A stretch of 64,000 nucleotides of DNA from Methylocystis sp. MJC1 (GCF_026427715.1 NZ_CP107559.1:248001-312000); one strand, 5' to 3'; positions 44,662 to 54,161 are shown, counted from the first letter of the stretch. The notes: generated by a model from the sequence alone, not told the origin. Numbers and translations: made by a program.

Positions 44662-45478
44662 GGCACCGTCAAGTTAACGGCGGATAAGGGTTCGGGAGCA
44701 TAGTGAGCGGTATGCCGAGCTCGTCCGACCCTCGCCATCATCGTCATCGCTTCACCAAGGAGATCATCGGCTACGTCGTCTGGTTTTCGCTTCCCGCTCA
44801 GCCTGCGCATGGTCGAATAATTGCTCGCGGCCCGCGGCGTCGAGATCACCCATGAAACGATCCGGCAATGGGCGAAAAATTCGGCTGGAATCTCGCTGCC
44901 GACAGTCGTCGACGTTCGCCTCATAGAGCCGACAAATGGCATCTCGATGAAGTTGTCGTGTCGATCGTTGGCAAGAAACACTGGCTTTGGCGCGCCGTAG
45001 ACGCGGATGGCTTCGTGCTCGCCATTCTCGCCCAAAGCCGTCGTGACAAGAAAGCTGCAAAGCGGCTTATGCGCAAGCTGTTGAAGAACGCGGGACGGGC
45101 TCCCCGCGTCATGGTCACGGACAAACTGAAATCATACGGCAGCGCCCGTGCGGCCATGGGGTTGCGCATCAAACATCGCCAGCACAATGGTCTCAACAGC
45201 CGGGCGGAAAATTCGCATCAACCGACGAGGCGACGAGAAGGGATTATGAAGCGGTCCAAATCGGCGCGACAGGCGCAGAAATTTCTGTCCATTCACCACG
45301 AGATCGCCAACCTCTTCCACCATCCCTATCCCGAATGCAAACCCGCCGCCACTCGCCGCTCGCATCGCGCCGACGCCCTTCGCCGCTTGGCGCGAGATCT
45401 CCAGAGCCGACCTCGCTGCAAAGGCCGTGCAAATTCGCGTCGACAATCGTAACCTGAACGCGTTAACTTGACGGTGCC
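44662..45478 (+). mobile_element. IS6-family element with dead transposase
   Basis: Perfect 18-bp inverted repeats GGCACCGTCAAGTTAACG (44662) and CGTTAACTTGACGGTGCC (ends 45478). The transposase frame is broken: near 44800 the N-terminal motif SLRMVE is followed by a TAA, then AARGVEITHETIRQWAKN. The core continues as KWHLDEVVVSIVGKKHWLWR and VMVTDKLKSYGSARAAMGLR. Related to the split IS6 at 36535. Confidence 0.88.
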
Positions 45479-45479
45479 C

Positions 45480-45816
45480 CGCCACGGCCCCTCGTAGCTG
45501 TCGCCGACCGCCGCCGCAAAATAAGCGGACGCCTTGCGCAGGATCTCATTGGCCTGTCGCAGCTCGCGGTTCTTCCGCTCCAGCGCTCTCAACTGAGCAC
45601 GCTCGTCGCTCGTCAGGCCAGCCCGCTGCCGGACTCGCGTTCTGCCTGCCGAACCCAACTTCGCAACGTCTCGCCCGTGCAACCGATCTTCGCCGCAATC
45701 GAGGCAATCGCCGCCCATTGCGAGGCATGGTCGCCCTGGTGCTCCAGCACCATCCGAACCCCACGTTCCCGAACTTCAGGTGAAAATCTGTTCGATGTCT
45801 TCTTCTTCGTATCCAT
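45480..45816 (-). pseudogene. IS3-family orfA, frameshifted fragment
   Basis: ATG at 45816 opens [40 protein letters not shown], the helix-turn-helix of IS3 OrfA. The frame is lost after ERESG and resumes as [20 protein letters not shown] and [15 protein letters not shown] (leucine-zipper part). OrfB is absent, cut by the IS6 end at 45478. Confidence 0.82.
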
Positions 45817-45892
45817 TGCACCATTATGGGATGGCCGCCCCTCCTTCCGGCGTTGTAGCCTCGCCGGATATTTTTTGCGAAAGGGACGGGTC

Positions 45893-46930
45893 ATGAAGAA
45901 TGTTCACGCGCTCGGCATCGATATCGGCAAGAATATTTGCAGTCTGGTCGGTCTGGATGACAAAGGCCTCGTTGTTTTGCGGCGGCGAGCGAAAAGAGAA
46001 ACGTTGATCGCTCTCGCAGCGAAGCTCCCTCGCTGCATTATCGCGATGGAGGCCTGTTGCGGCGCTCACTGGCCAGGACGCTTATTCGCCGGACATGGTC
46101 ACGACATCCGGATGATGCCGCCCGAATATGTCAGGCCCTACATCAAGGCGCAGAAAAAGCGATGATCGCGACGCGGAGGGCATTGCAGAAGCCGCGACAC
46201 GGCCGACTATGCGGTTTGTCGAGCTGAAAACGCAGGAGCAGCTCGATCTGCAAACTCTGCATCGCGCTCGGGAACGGCTCGTCGGCGAACGGACGGCTCT
46301 GGTAAATCAGTTGCGCGGGATTCTGATCGAACGCGAATCGTTGTCCCACAAGGCCGGCTAAAATTCGAACAGCGGCTCGTCGAAATTATGGAAGGAGAAG
46401 AAGGCGCGTCGATGAGCGAGCGGATGCGTTCACTCATCGACGACATGCCGAAGCAGTGGCGGGAATTGGATCAAAAGATAGGGGCTTTCGATGCGGAGTT
46501 CGTCGCTTTCGCCAAGGACAGCGATGAAGCCCGCCGATTGACGACGATCCCCGGCGTCGGCCCGATCATCGCATCCGCGCTCGTAGCCGCCGTCGGCAAC
46601 GCCGAAGCCTTCGAGCATGGCCGAGATCTCGCTGCTTGGCTCGGACTCGTTCCCCGACAGTCGACGACCGGCGGCAAGCCGAGGCTCCTCGGCATCAGCA
46701 AGCGCGGTAACGTCTATTTGCGGAAGCAGCTGATCCACGGGGCCCGCGCGGCGGTGCAGCACTTCGTCAGACAGGATACTGCGCTCGGTCGCTGGGTGAA
46801 GGGACTGCTCGCTCGGTCTCACTTCAATGTCGTCGTCACGGCTTTGGCGAACAAGCTCGCGCGGATCGCCTGGGTGGTGCTTCGGAGCCGCGAGAACTTC
46901 TCGTTGCAGGAGGCGAAAGCGGCCGTGTGA
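45893..46930 (+). pseudogene. IS110-family transposase with two frameshifts
   Basis: ATG at 45893: [20 protein letters not shown] and AMEACCGAHWPGRLFAGHGH. The first frame ends at 46165, and the next opens SDDRDAEGIAEAATRPTMRF (third acidic motif). A second shift near 46365 leads to LTTIPGVGPIIASALVAAVG and AWLGLVPRQSTTGGKPRLLG. All family domains are present but in three frames. A different subgroup from the two intact IS110 types. Confidence 0.88.
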
Positions 46931-46931
46931 G

Positions 46932-47101
46932 GGTTGGCTGGCCACGATGTCACCCGCGAAATCGGCGAGTCGTCGGGCCTGTGGATCGGAGGTTTTTCCG
47001 GACTATTCGCGAGCGTAGCGATGCTGGGGCTGATGTTCACCTATTTTTACCGCAACCCTGAGTTCGGGCCGGTCGCGGCTACGACTACGGAAGACGAGTG
47101 A
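46932..47101 (+). pseudogene. 3' end of an unidentified membrane-protein gene
   Basis: In frame up to the stop at 47099-47101: GESSGLWIGGFSGLFASVAM, LGLMFTYFYRNPEFGPVAAT. One hydrophobic helix and a short acidic tail. It starts abruptly at the IS110 edge. I do not recognise the family. Confidence 0.4.
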
Positions 47102-47105
47102 GTAT

Positions 47106-47126
47106 CCCCGGCAAAACCGGGGCTTT
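47106..47126. terminator. Hairpin CCCCGG-loop-CCGGGG
   Basis: CCCCGG CAAAA CCGGGG followed by CTTTAG, five bases after the upstream stop. It may be a terminator for the lost membrane gene or the subterminal hairpin of the IS200/IS605 relic that begins just beyond it. Confidence 0.5.
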
Positions 47127-47345
47127 AGGATGTGAGCCGGCCAAAGTTTCAACTGCTCCAGGCGTTTGTCTTCCTAGTTCTGGTTGCCGATATTCCCGGA
47201 TCAATTCCTCATCTGGACCTACCGTCGAGACGAAGTGCTGCCCAAAGAAGCCGCGTTTCCGCTCCGCGTAAACGAGCGCCAGATGGATCGCGCTCTTGCC
47301 CTTTTGTCCAGTGTCAGTGCCTTTGAGACCGAACAAGCGGATTGA
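47115..47345 (-). pseudogene. IS200/IS605-type TnpA 3' fragment
   Basis: The minus strand reads KGKSAIHLALVYAERKRGFF, GQHF, then VSTVGPDEELIREYR, the C-terminal part of a Y1 transposase. The usual W-RGY stretch between GQHF and VSTVG is deleted, and the last segment, EDKRLEQLKLWPAHILKP, is in a shifted frame after a stop. The catalytic HUH part and start are missing. Confidence 0.7.
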
Positions 47346-47469
47346 AGAAAGGAGGATGTCTGGCTCATCATTAACCCGCGATGAGTGGAGATGAGCTCGA
47401 AATCCGATAGCCAGAAGCCGTCGTCCGAGAGAGACATCCGCCGCGCGACAATCATTCAGGAGACCAATC

Positions 47470-47661
47470 ATGGGCAGCACCACCGACAAGATCAAGGGCG
47501 CGGCCAATCAGGCGGCAGGGGCAGTCAAGCAGGGCGTCGGCAAGGCGGTAGGGAACCCGAACCTTGAGGTCGAAGGCGCTGGGCAGAAACTCAAAGGCGA
47601 AGTGCAGGAAACCGTCGGCAAGGCCAAGGATGCGGTCAAGAAGCTCGTCGACAAAGCCTAA
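47470..47661 (+). CDS. CsbD-family stress protein (copy D)
   Basis: 63 aa: MGSTTDKIKGAANQAAGAVK, GNPNLEVEGAGQKLKGEVQE. AGGAGA seven bases before the ATG. Closest to copy A at 22388. A clear terminator follows. Its 5' end resembles the start of the cupin gene at 55808. Confidence 0.94.
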   Translation: MGSTTDKIKGAANQAAGAVKQGVGKAVGNPNLEVEGAGQKLKGEVQETVGKAKDAVKKLVDKA

Positions 47662-47682
47662 CTTAACCTGATCCTGCGTGAG

Positions 47683-47711
47683 AAAAAAGCGGCCCGAAAG
47701 GGCGCTTTTTT
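47683..47711 (+). terminator. Rho-independent terminator after csbD copy D
   Basis: AAAAAAGCG-GCCC-GAAA-GGGC-GCTTTTTT: a strong stem, tetraloop and U-tract 20 bases after the stop. The A-tract on the other side makes it bidirectional, serving the DUF3096 relic as well. Confidence 0.9.
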
Positions 47712-47721
47712 CATATTTATA

Positions 47722-47866
47722 TCATTTGAACAGACCGAGGCCCAAGATCCCTAAGACGATCAAAAAGATCGCCACGATGTAATTGAGCAACTGCGGCGTG
47801 ATCAAGATGAGGCCGCCGGCAATCGTCAGCGTCGGTACGCCTGTGCTGATGATTCCCTGAAGGCCG
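47722..47866 (-). pseudogene. DUF3096-type small membrane protein, start missing
   Basis: Ends with LLNYIVAIFLIVLGILGLGL before the stop at 47722, preceded by VPTLTIAGGLILITPQ. This is the DUF3096 pattern. Upstream, a TGA stop closes the frame eight codons before the first helix and no start codon is present. Confidence 0.7.
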
Positions 47867-47904
47867 CATCATTCCATTTCTCATGCGATAGGCTCTCGCG
47901 CCTG

Positions 47905-48107
47905 GTGCGCGGCAAGAATTGCCCGCGCGGCTCGCATTATATTCGCTGGCCATCTTGACAATCTCCTTTGTCGTAATGATCGTCAGCCAGGACTTGCCGC
48001 TCCTCTGGGTCACCGAGATCGCGGAAACCGGCACGGCGACATGCTCTTGTCCGACGCCGAGGAAGCCGCCGACATTCAACATTACGGCCTTGATCGAACC
48101 GAGGTGG
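47905..48107 (-). pseudogene. PRC-barrel protein, 3' fragment cut by IS21
   Basis: Minus strand: HHLGSIKAVMLNVGGFLGVG, QEHVAVPVSAISVTQRSGKS, TKEIVKMASEY. It matches the second half of bacterial PRC-barrel proteins (VDVGGFLGIGxKxVAVP pattern). The 5' half is missing at the IS21 left edge (48108). Confidence 0.75.
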
Positions 48108-48298
48108 TGATTCCGATTGATGGCGCCCCCCTAAAACGAGATGAAGGCGTCCCCGATAACGGAATGATGGCGCCCCCCGATTCCGAGATGATCCCGCCCC
48201 CCTGTAGCGGAATGATCCCGCCCGGGTAATTTCGTGCAGTGGCGAGCTCCGCTGTTGGCCTGATCAGGTCGCTTCTTTGGCAATCCAAAGGGGTGATC

Positions 48299-49499
48299 AT
48301 GCCAGCGGAGCGGATTACGATGCGCCAGGCGCGTGAGATTATTCGACTGAAGTCCTCGTCGATTTCGGCGCACGAGATTTCCCGGCGGCTCGGCATGCCG
48401 CGCTCGACGGTGCGGGAGGCGCTCAAGCGCGCGGAGAGCGCCGGGCTCTCCTGGCCGTTGCCCGAGGGAATGACCGACGATGCGCTCGAGGCGGCGCTCT
48501 ACGCCAATCGGCGCAGCAAGCGCGGTCATCGGCGCATTGAGGAGCCGGACTGGGCTGGCGTGCATCGCGAGTTGAAGCGCAAGCACGTTACCTTGATGAT
48601 TTTGTGGGACGAATACACCGCCGCAAATCCGGGCGGCTATAGCTACTCGCGGTTCTGCGAACTTTATCGCGCCTTCGAAAGGACCCTGTCGGTGACGATG
48701 CGGCAGACGCATGCCGAAGGCGAAGGTCGAATCCGCGGTGCTGATCGTCGAGCGCTGGCTACTCGGCAGACTGCGCCGCCGAACCTTTTGCAGCCTGGCG
48801 GAGGTCAACGCGGCGATCGCCGAGATGCTGAAAAATCTCAACGAGGAGCGGCCCCTCCGCCGACTCGGCGCCACTCGCCGCCAATTGTTCGAAGAGATCG
48901 ACCGCCCGGCGCTGAAGCCTCTGCCGATCGCGCCCTATGAATATAGCGAATGGCGTCTGCGCCGCGTCGGCGTCGATTATCATGTCGAGATCGACGCGCA
49001 CTATTACTCCGTGCCCTATCGCTTCGCCCGGGCGGAGGTCGAGGCGCGGCTGACCGTCCGCGGCGTCGAGATTTTTTGCAAGGGCGAGCGCATCGCCGTC
49101 CATTTGCGGATGAGCGGCAAACGCAAGCACACGACAATTCCCGAGCACATGCCCTCCAGCCATCGACGCTATGCGGGCTGGACGATCGAGCGCATTCGCG
49201 AGGACGCCCGAAAGATCGGCCCGGCGACAGCCGCGCTCTGCGAGCAGATTTTGGAGGCGAGGCCCCATCCCGAGCAGGGCTATCGGGCCTGTCTCGGCGT
49301 CGTCCGTCTCGCCGGCTCGTATGGGATCGAGCGCGTCGAGGCCGCAGCCGAACGCGCCATCGCGATCGGCGCCAAGACCTATGGCTCGATCAAATCCATC
49401 CTCGACAACAAGTTCGATCGGAAGCCCGCGCCAAAGCGCGCCGCGGACGCGGCCCCGATCCTCCATCAAAACATCCGTGGCCCGCGCTATTATCATTAG
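48299..49499 (+). pseudogene. istA: IstA transposase lacking the DDE core
   Basis: ATG at 48299. The N-terminal helix-turn-helix is intact (ISAHEISRRLGMPRSTVREA), up to SRFCELYRAFERTLSVTMRQ. At about 48710 the sequence jumps directly to KAKVESAVLIVERWLLGRLR, in another frame. The usual segment of roughly 100 residues carrying the DDE residues is missing. The C-terminal beta-barrel part follows complete to RGPRYYH. The deletion joins at GCATGCCGAAGGCGAAG. Confidence 0.9.
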
Positions 49500-49510
49500 G
49501 AGACGCCGAC

Positions 49511-50257
49511 TTGCTCAAACATCCGACGCTCGACCAGCTCCACGCTCTCGGCCTTTACGGAATGGCCAAGGCCTTCGCCGAACTCGCCGATGCAGATGAC
49601 GCGAAGGGGCTCGATCGCAACGACTGGCTCGCCTTGCTGCTCGATCGGGAAGCTTCTCTTCGGCGCGACAAACGGCTGGCGGCGCGGCTGCGCGCCGCCA
49701 GGCTCCGTCAACAGGCCAGCGTCGAAGACGTCGACTATCGCACCGCGCGCGGGCTCGACCGAACTCTGTTCCAAAAGCTCGCCGAAGGCCAGTGGATCGA
49801 CGCCCACGACAATTTGGCCCTGGTCGGTCCGAGCGGGACCGGGAAGAGTTGGCTCGCCTGCGCCATTGGCCAGAAGGCCTGCCGCGACAATCGCTCCGTC
49901 GTCTATCACCGCTGGCCGAAGCTCTGCGAGGAACTGGCCCTCGCGCGCGGCGATGGGCGCCATCCGCGCTTGCTCAAATCCCTTGGTCGCGCCGATCTCT
50001 TGATCCTCGACGACTTCGGCCTCGAGCCGCTCGACGCTGGCGCCCGCCACGATCTCCTGGAAATCCTCGAGGAACGCTACGGGCGTCGATCGACGATCGT
50101 CACCTCCCAGCTTCCTGTGACAGCCTGGCACGACGTCATTGGAGACCCAACTTACGCCGACGCCGTTCTGGACCGCCTCGTTCACAACGCGCATCGTATC
50201 GAACTCGCCGGCGAAAGCTTACGCCGCGCGCGCGGCAAACAGGCCAAATCGGCTTGA
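49511..50257 (+). CDS. istB: IstB ATPase
   Basis: Translation from TTG at 49511, eight bases after AGGAG. 248 aa. Begins LLKHPTLDQLHALGLYGMAK. AAA+ ATPase: Walker A VGPSGTGKSW, Walker B LLILDDFG, and IVTSQLPVTAWHDVIGDPTY followed by DRLVHNAHRI. IstB remodels target DNA for IstA and is needed for IS21 transposition. Intact, but its partner is inactive here; it could serve another copy in trans. Confidence 0.92.
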   Translation: MLKHPTLDQLHALGLYGMAKAFAELADADDAKGLDRNDWLALLLDREASLRRDKRLAARLRAARLRQQASVEDVDYRTARGLDRTLFQKLAEGQWIDAHDNLALVGPSGTGKSWLACAIGQKACRDNRSVVYHRWPKLCEELALARGDGRHPRLLKSLGRADLLILDDFGLEPLDAGARHDLLEILEERYGRRSTIVTSQLPVTAWHDVIGDPTYADAVLDRLVHNAHRIELAGESLRRARGKQAKSA

Positions 50258-50402
50258 CCCAAAACCAGAACAGGTGACACAAATCTCGTAGGTCAACGAA
50301 CGCGGCGCCCGGGGCGGGATCATTCCGTTACAGGGGGGCGCCATTATCCCGGAATCCCCGGGCGGCATTATCCCGTTACAGACGGGCGCCTTCGTCGGAA
50401 TC

Positions 50403-50898
50403 CGCAAACCGAGGGAGAGAACGCCATGTCCGCAACAGTGCCGCGGACCTTCTTTCCCGAGCGTAGACGCGCTGCTTATGCCAGGCCGAAACCTGCGAGC
50501 CGTAACTCGGCAAAAAGTCGAGCGGCACGACCATGAGGCTGTCGGATGATTGCGTTTCTGCCCGAGTGGGCCGGGCGGACGAGGCGGCGACGAGTCCGAT
50601 AAGGCGCAGATCGCAGACTGCGCCAAGGGTGAATGCGTGGATCGCGGGCTTCTCCCACTGCGAGATGGAACCCAGGATCGCATCGTTGATAACGCAACCA
50701 AGGAAGCATGCGGCATTCGGTTTTTTGCTAAACGTTGAGGATCTTGGAAATTTCCGAGATCGTCGCTTTTTCGGCGTCGCTTTCGTGGCGCAAGCAGTCG
50801 AGCAGCGACGGGCGCTCATTTTATGGGGTGTTATCCGAGCATTCCATTTTGATCAAATCGACAGCGACCGTAACGACTACACCCCGTTTGCAGCGACC
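50403..50898. other. Decayed region, no gene assigned
   Basis: About 500 bp. A minus-strand frame series (LLDCLRHESDAEKATISEIS, later SQWEKPAIHAFTLGAVCDLR and RLIGLVAASS, MVVPLDFLP) looks like a decayed gene. It faintly resembles ExoD-type membrane proteins, but frameshifts prevent a firm call. Confidence 0.3.
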
Positions 50899-51153
50899 TT
50901 ACCCTACAGCTAGGGCTCTGGTGCATACCCGCAGACCGCGCGTCGATCCATCATGGAAATTCCTGAATTGTCCCTTGGCCGTCAATCGCCCGTTGAAGAA
51001 GGTTGCCAGATCGCGAGACCTCTCTTCTGCGAATGCCGGCAATGAGATGATAACGGCTGCGACCGCGAAGCTGACGTGACGGAGAATACGCGACGTGGCC
51101 GACCGCGATTCGGAGCCGGTCGTCAGGACGCCCGAGTTACCGACGACGTTCAT
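50899..51153 (-). pseudogene. DUF3833-like exported protein, 5' part
   Basis: A signal peptide-like segment VSFAVAAVIISLPAFAEE is followed by DLATFFNGRLTAKGQFRNFH and DGSTRGLRV, like the N-terminus of DUF3833 family proteins. The frame then ends at 50899 with no sign of the remaining lipocalin-like domain. Confidence 0.45.
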
Positions 51154-51186
51154 GATGCACCTCGACTCCTTCGATCGCCTCTATGT

Positions 51187-51368
51187 TCAGACAACCGCGA
51201 CGAAACATTTCCCGACGCCGGCGGTAATGGCCATCGCCAAGGCGCCCCAGAATGTCATTCTCACTGTCGCGCGTAAAATATTGGCGCCGCCTACTCTTGC
51301 CCCCATCGCGCCGGCGTCGGCCAGCAAGACCCCGGGCGCGACGCCAGCCGCAAGACCAGCCTTGTGGG
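51187..51368 (-). pseudogene. VIT1/CCC1-family transporter, 3' part
   Basis: Minus strand: AHKAGLAAGVAPGVLLADAG, AMGARVGGANILRATVRMTF, WGALAMAITAGVGKCFVAVV and a stop. This is the last membrane segment pair of VIT-family proteins. It abuts an IS701 fragment. The complementary 5' part is at 33123 on the opposite strand. Confidence 0.75.
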
Positions 51369-51369
51369 C

Positions 51370-51900
51370 AGGCTGGCCACATGATTGGCGATCGAAAGCG
51401 TCACCGCGATCTGGCAATTGTCGGTTTTGCCCAGCCGCCCGCAATATTGCCGCGCGACGCCCACCGAATGAACGCCCTTCTTGGCGAAACCCGTGTCGTC
51501 GACGATTCACGCCTCGATCTCACCCTGTGTTGTGATCGCCGGAAGGACGAGTTCTCGCACCTTGTCGAGAACCGCTTCGTCCGACCAAGCCGCCTGACCG
51601 ACGAGGTGCAACAAGGATTGGTGTTTCGCCGAGACGCGCGAGGGCGCCACCGTCGCGGCCATCGGCTCGACGCTCTTGCGCTCGCCGGGCATCAGCAGGC
51701 CAATGCAATAATCCTTTAGCGGCTGCACGCGGTCATCCCGCCACAGGACCGCCGAGAGGGAATCGACATACTTGATCTGATCGAGCGCGATCTCCGGCTT
51801 GGTCTTGAAGACGACGTCGTCTGGAATATGGGCCTTCTTGCGCCGCGCCGTGTCCCTCGCCCATTCTTCCGGCAAATACAGGCGATAGGCGATAGGCGAT
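51370..51900 (-). pseudogene. IS701-family transposase fragments in permuted order
   Basis: On the minus strand, a middle piece (IAYRLYLPEEWARDTARRKK, IPDDVVFKTKPEIALDQIKY) is followed by an N-terminal piece (LLMPGERKSVEPMAATVAPS, LHLVGQAAWSDEAVLDKVRE). Then, after a stop, comes the segment with the first catalytic Asp (WIVDDTGFAKKGVHSVGVAR) and NCQIAVTLSIANHVA. In a normal transposase the last two come first. Two copies must have recombined or deleted between them. Confidence 0.8.
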
Positions 51901-52182
51901 GGAGCGCGCTTTACTAAATGCGTCAATGCCTGCCGCGATGTTGGCGGCCACGCTGCGACGTGGATGTTCCGAAAGGCGTTGTTCCTTTTTTTGGCGCGCT
52001 TGCGTTCGCCTTCGGCATAAAGGCGAAGGTAAAGGCGGCGGTCGACCAAGCTCTGAATTGGATAAGCGACCCAGATCGCCGTCGTTCGAAAAGCGAGGAG
52101 AATTGAGCCTTCAGCGGCGCCGAGCCGCCTGGGGTGTCCACCCAGGCTTGTCGGTCATCCCAAGTTGGGCTTAAGAAAAGAT

Positions 52183-53060
52183 ATGGTTGAGCGCATTATC
52201 CCAACCGAGGCCGACGCACAGCTCCTGCGCCGTTTCGCGAGTCTCTCCTTCGGTTTCTGGACCGGCCAGAAGCGCCGCAAGGTGTCGCCGCCCTTGACCT
52301 CTTCTTCGATAACCTCGACGCGTTCGCGATCGGGGCCGAGGAGAAGACGATCGACCTCGGCTTCAGCGACGATGGCGGCTTGCATCTCTGCGGGCTCTCG
52401 ATCGCCCAGAATGATGGCACGCTGATGCTCACAGAAACTGATGCAGTGATTGGCCGTGGCGAGAAGGTCCTCGTGAAGGGAGAGTCCGGCGCCGGCAAGA
52501 GCACGCTGATCCGCGCCATTGCCGGTTTGTGGCCTTGGGGCAGCGACCGCATTCTCCGTCCAAGGGATGCGCGCATCGCCTTCATGCCACAGCGGCCATA
52601 CATGCCGCGTGGCACGCTCCGCGATGCGCTCGACTATTCCCACGACGACACACCGCCCAACCCCGCGCGCATCGAGAAAATCCTTACCGCTTGTGGGCTG
52701 GCTCATCTCTTGTCGCGGCTGGACGAGGATCAGAGCTGGTCCGACGTGCACTCCGGCGGCGAACAGCAACAGCTCGGCTTCGCGCGCGTGCTGCTGAAAC
52801 GGCCTGACATCATCATCATGGACGAGCCCGCCTCGGCGCTCGACGACCTCAGCCAGACCCGGCTGATGGAACTGCTCACCGAGGAAGCGCTGGGCTCGAC
52901 CATCATCCATGCCGCGCGCCGCAATGTAGACGAGCCCTTTTACGACAAAGAGATTCAGCTGAAGGCGGGATCCGCATCGAGAGCCCAAGGGATTGCTGTC
53001 TTCCCACGGGCGTTGTCATCCAACGCACTGCCGAGCCTACGCGAATCGCCGAGCCACTAG
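52183..53060 (+). pseudogene. ABC exporter paralogue with large internal deletion
   Basis: The start reads MVERIIPTEADAQLLRRFAS, SLSFGFWTGQKRRK, closely like the start of the exporter at 20368. It then jumps, out of frame, to the region before the ATPase: DNA for the LDLFFDNLD segment follows within 30 bases. From 52380 the ATPase is intact in frame: GESGAGKSTLIRAIAGLWPW, SGGEQQQLGFARVLLKRPDI, MDEPASALDDLSQTRLMELL. About 300 codons of the membrane domain are missing. Confidence 0.9.
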
Positions 53061-53077
53061 AAGGAGGCTGAAGAGGA

Positions 53078-53809
53078 ATGATCGAATCCCTTCTGCTTAC
53101 CACAGCACGCGTCTACACATTCGAACAGCAACGGATATTGACGAATGCGAGCAGCTTTTTCTTCGAGCGCGACGAACGCTTGTTCCTCGTGACGAGCCGA
53201 CACGTGTTGTTCGACGCGCCGAGCAAGCACTACCCCGACCGTATTGAGATCGAATTGCACACCGACCCGAAAAATATGGTCAGATCCACCGGATTTTCGC
53301 TACCGCTTTACCGCAATGGCGCGAGCGTCTGGCGGCAGGGGCTCGACATCGCCGGAGACATCGACGTCGCCGTGATCGAGATTGAACGCGCCGCGCTGCC
53401 AGTCCCGACCGTTTACCGGGCCTTCACGCCCAAGCACCTGCTCGGCGCGATGGATCAGGTCGAAATCGGCTCCTCACTCCTTGTCGTTGGCTTTCCACTC
53501 GGTTTTCACGATACGCTGCACCACATGCCGGTGGTGCGTCATGCTGTGATCGCGTCATCCTTCGGCCTGCGCTTTCAGGGCAAGGGCTATTTCCTGACGG
53601 ATGCGCGCACGCACAGGGGCACCAGCGGCGCCCCCGTAGTGATGCGCACCTTTGACCGGGCGCCGATCCAGGGTGATTTGCCGTGGATTCTACTCGGCAT
53701 CCATTCGGCGCGCCTCGATGTCGGGACCCGCGATCTGATACTGGATGAGGCCCTAGGGTTGAACTGCGCTTGGTATGCCGACATATTATTGACACTGACC
53801 GAACATTGA
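53078..53809 (+). CDS. Trypsin-like serine protease, cytoplasmic type
   Basis: 243 aa, starting 17 bases after the ABC pseudogene. The catalytic triad of a Trypsin_2-like domain is visible: LVTSRHVLFDAPSK (His), AGDIDVAVIEIER (Asp) and THRGTSGAPVVMR (Ser). VVGFPLGFHDTLHHMPVVRH also fits. No signal peptide or membrane helix. The linkage with the BacA-like ABC gene suggests a joint peptide-processing role, inferred only. A short remnant of the same gene follows the other ABC copy. Confidence 0.85.
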   Translation: MIESLLLTTARVYTFEQQRILTNASSFFFERDERLFLVTSRHVLFDAPSKHYPDRIEIELHTDPKNMVRSTGFSLPLYRNGASVWRQGLDIAGDIDVAVIEIERAALPVPTVYRAFTPKHLLGAMDQVEIGSSLLVVGFPLGFHDTLHHMPVVRHAVIASSFGLRFQGKGYFLTDARTHRGTSGAPVVMRTFDRAPIQGDLPWILLGIHSARLDVGTRDLILDEALGLNCAWYADILLTLTEH

Positions 53810-53929
53810 GCGTGGATTACGACCCAAGCGCCCCCTGACCGATGGTCAAAGTGACGATCACGCAGGCGATGGCCTTTGAAAGGTAAAGCCCCGATTTGGA
53901 AAGGTCACGCTGCGCCAGCTCCATGGGGT

Positions 53930-54108
53930 GGCTCTGGTGCAAACAGCGGAAGCGGGGCATATTTGCCGGCGAACGCGCTGAGCAGAGGACCTGTATCCAT
54001 ATGCTGAGTATTGAAGAACTCTTCAGAGGCCGGCATTTCGACCGGGAGATCATCATCCTCTGCGTGCGGTCGCATCTGCGGTTCAAGCTGAGTTTTCGAG
54101 ACTTCGGT
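53930..54108 (+). pseudogene. IS6-family element, 5' end fragment
   Basis: Terminal repeat GGCTCTGGTGCAAACAG at 53930, then at 54001 MLSIEELFRGRHFDREIIIL and CVRSHLRFKLSFRDF before the match ends. Same type as the intact element at 42662, which it resembles end for end. Confidence 0.85.
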
Positions 54109-54161
54109 TCGCAACACATAACCAGGTCAACGAAGCGAAACTTTCGGCCGAAATTACATTT

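Larger units (their letters stand above)
48109..50402 (+). mobile_element. IS21-family element with internal deletion
   Basis: Left end GATTCCGATTGATGGCG and right end CGCCTTCGTCGGAATC form the outer inverted repeats. Several further repeats of the type GGAATGATCCCGCCC and GTTACAGGGGGGCGCC are found just inside each end, the multiple-repeat pattern of IS21. IstA has lost its catalytic core; IstB is intact. Target duplication not clear. Confidence 0.82.

Noticed and set aside
46932..47101. 3' end of the VIT gene cut at 33461
   Set aside because: The residues (MFTYFYRNPEFGPV) do not fit a VIT C-terminus; a proper VIT end is found at 51187.
48109..50402. Short repeats of the GGAATGATCCCGCCC type as a CRISPR array
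   Set aside because: The repeats lie only at the two ends of the IS21 element and are inverted, as expected for its terminal binding sites. There are no unique spacers or cas genes.
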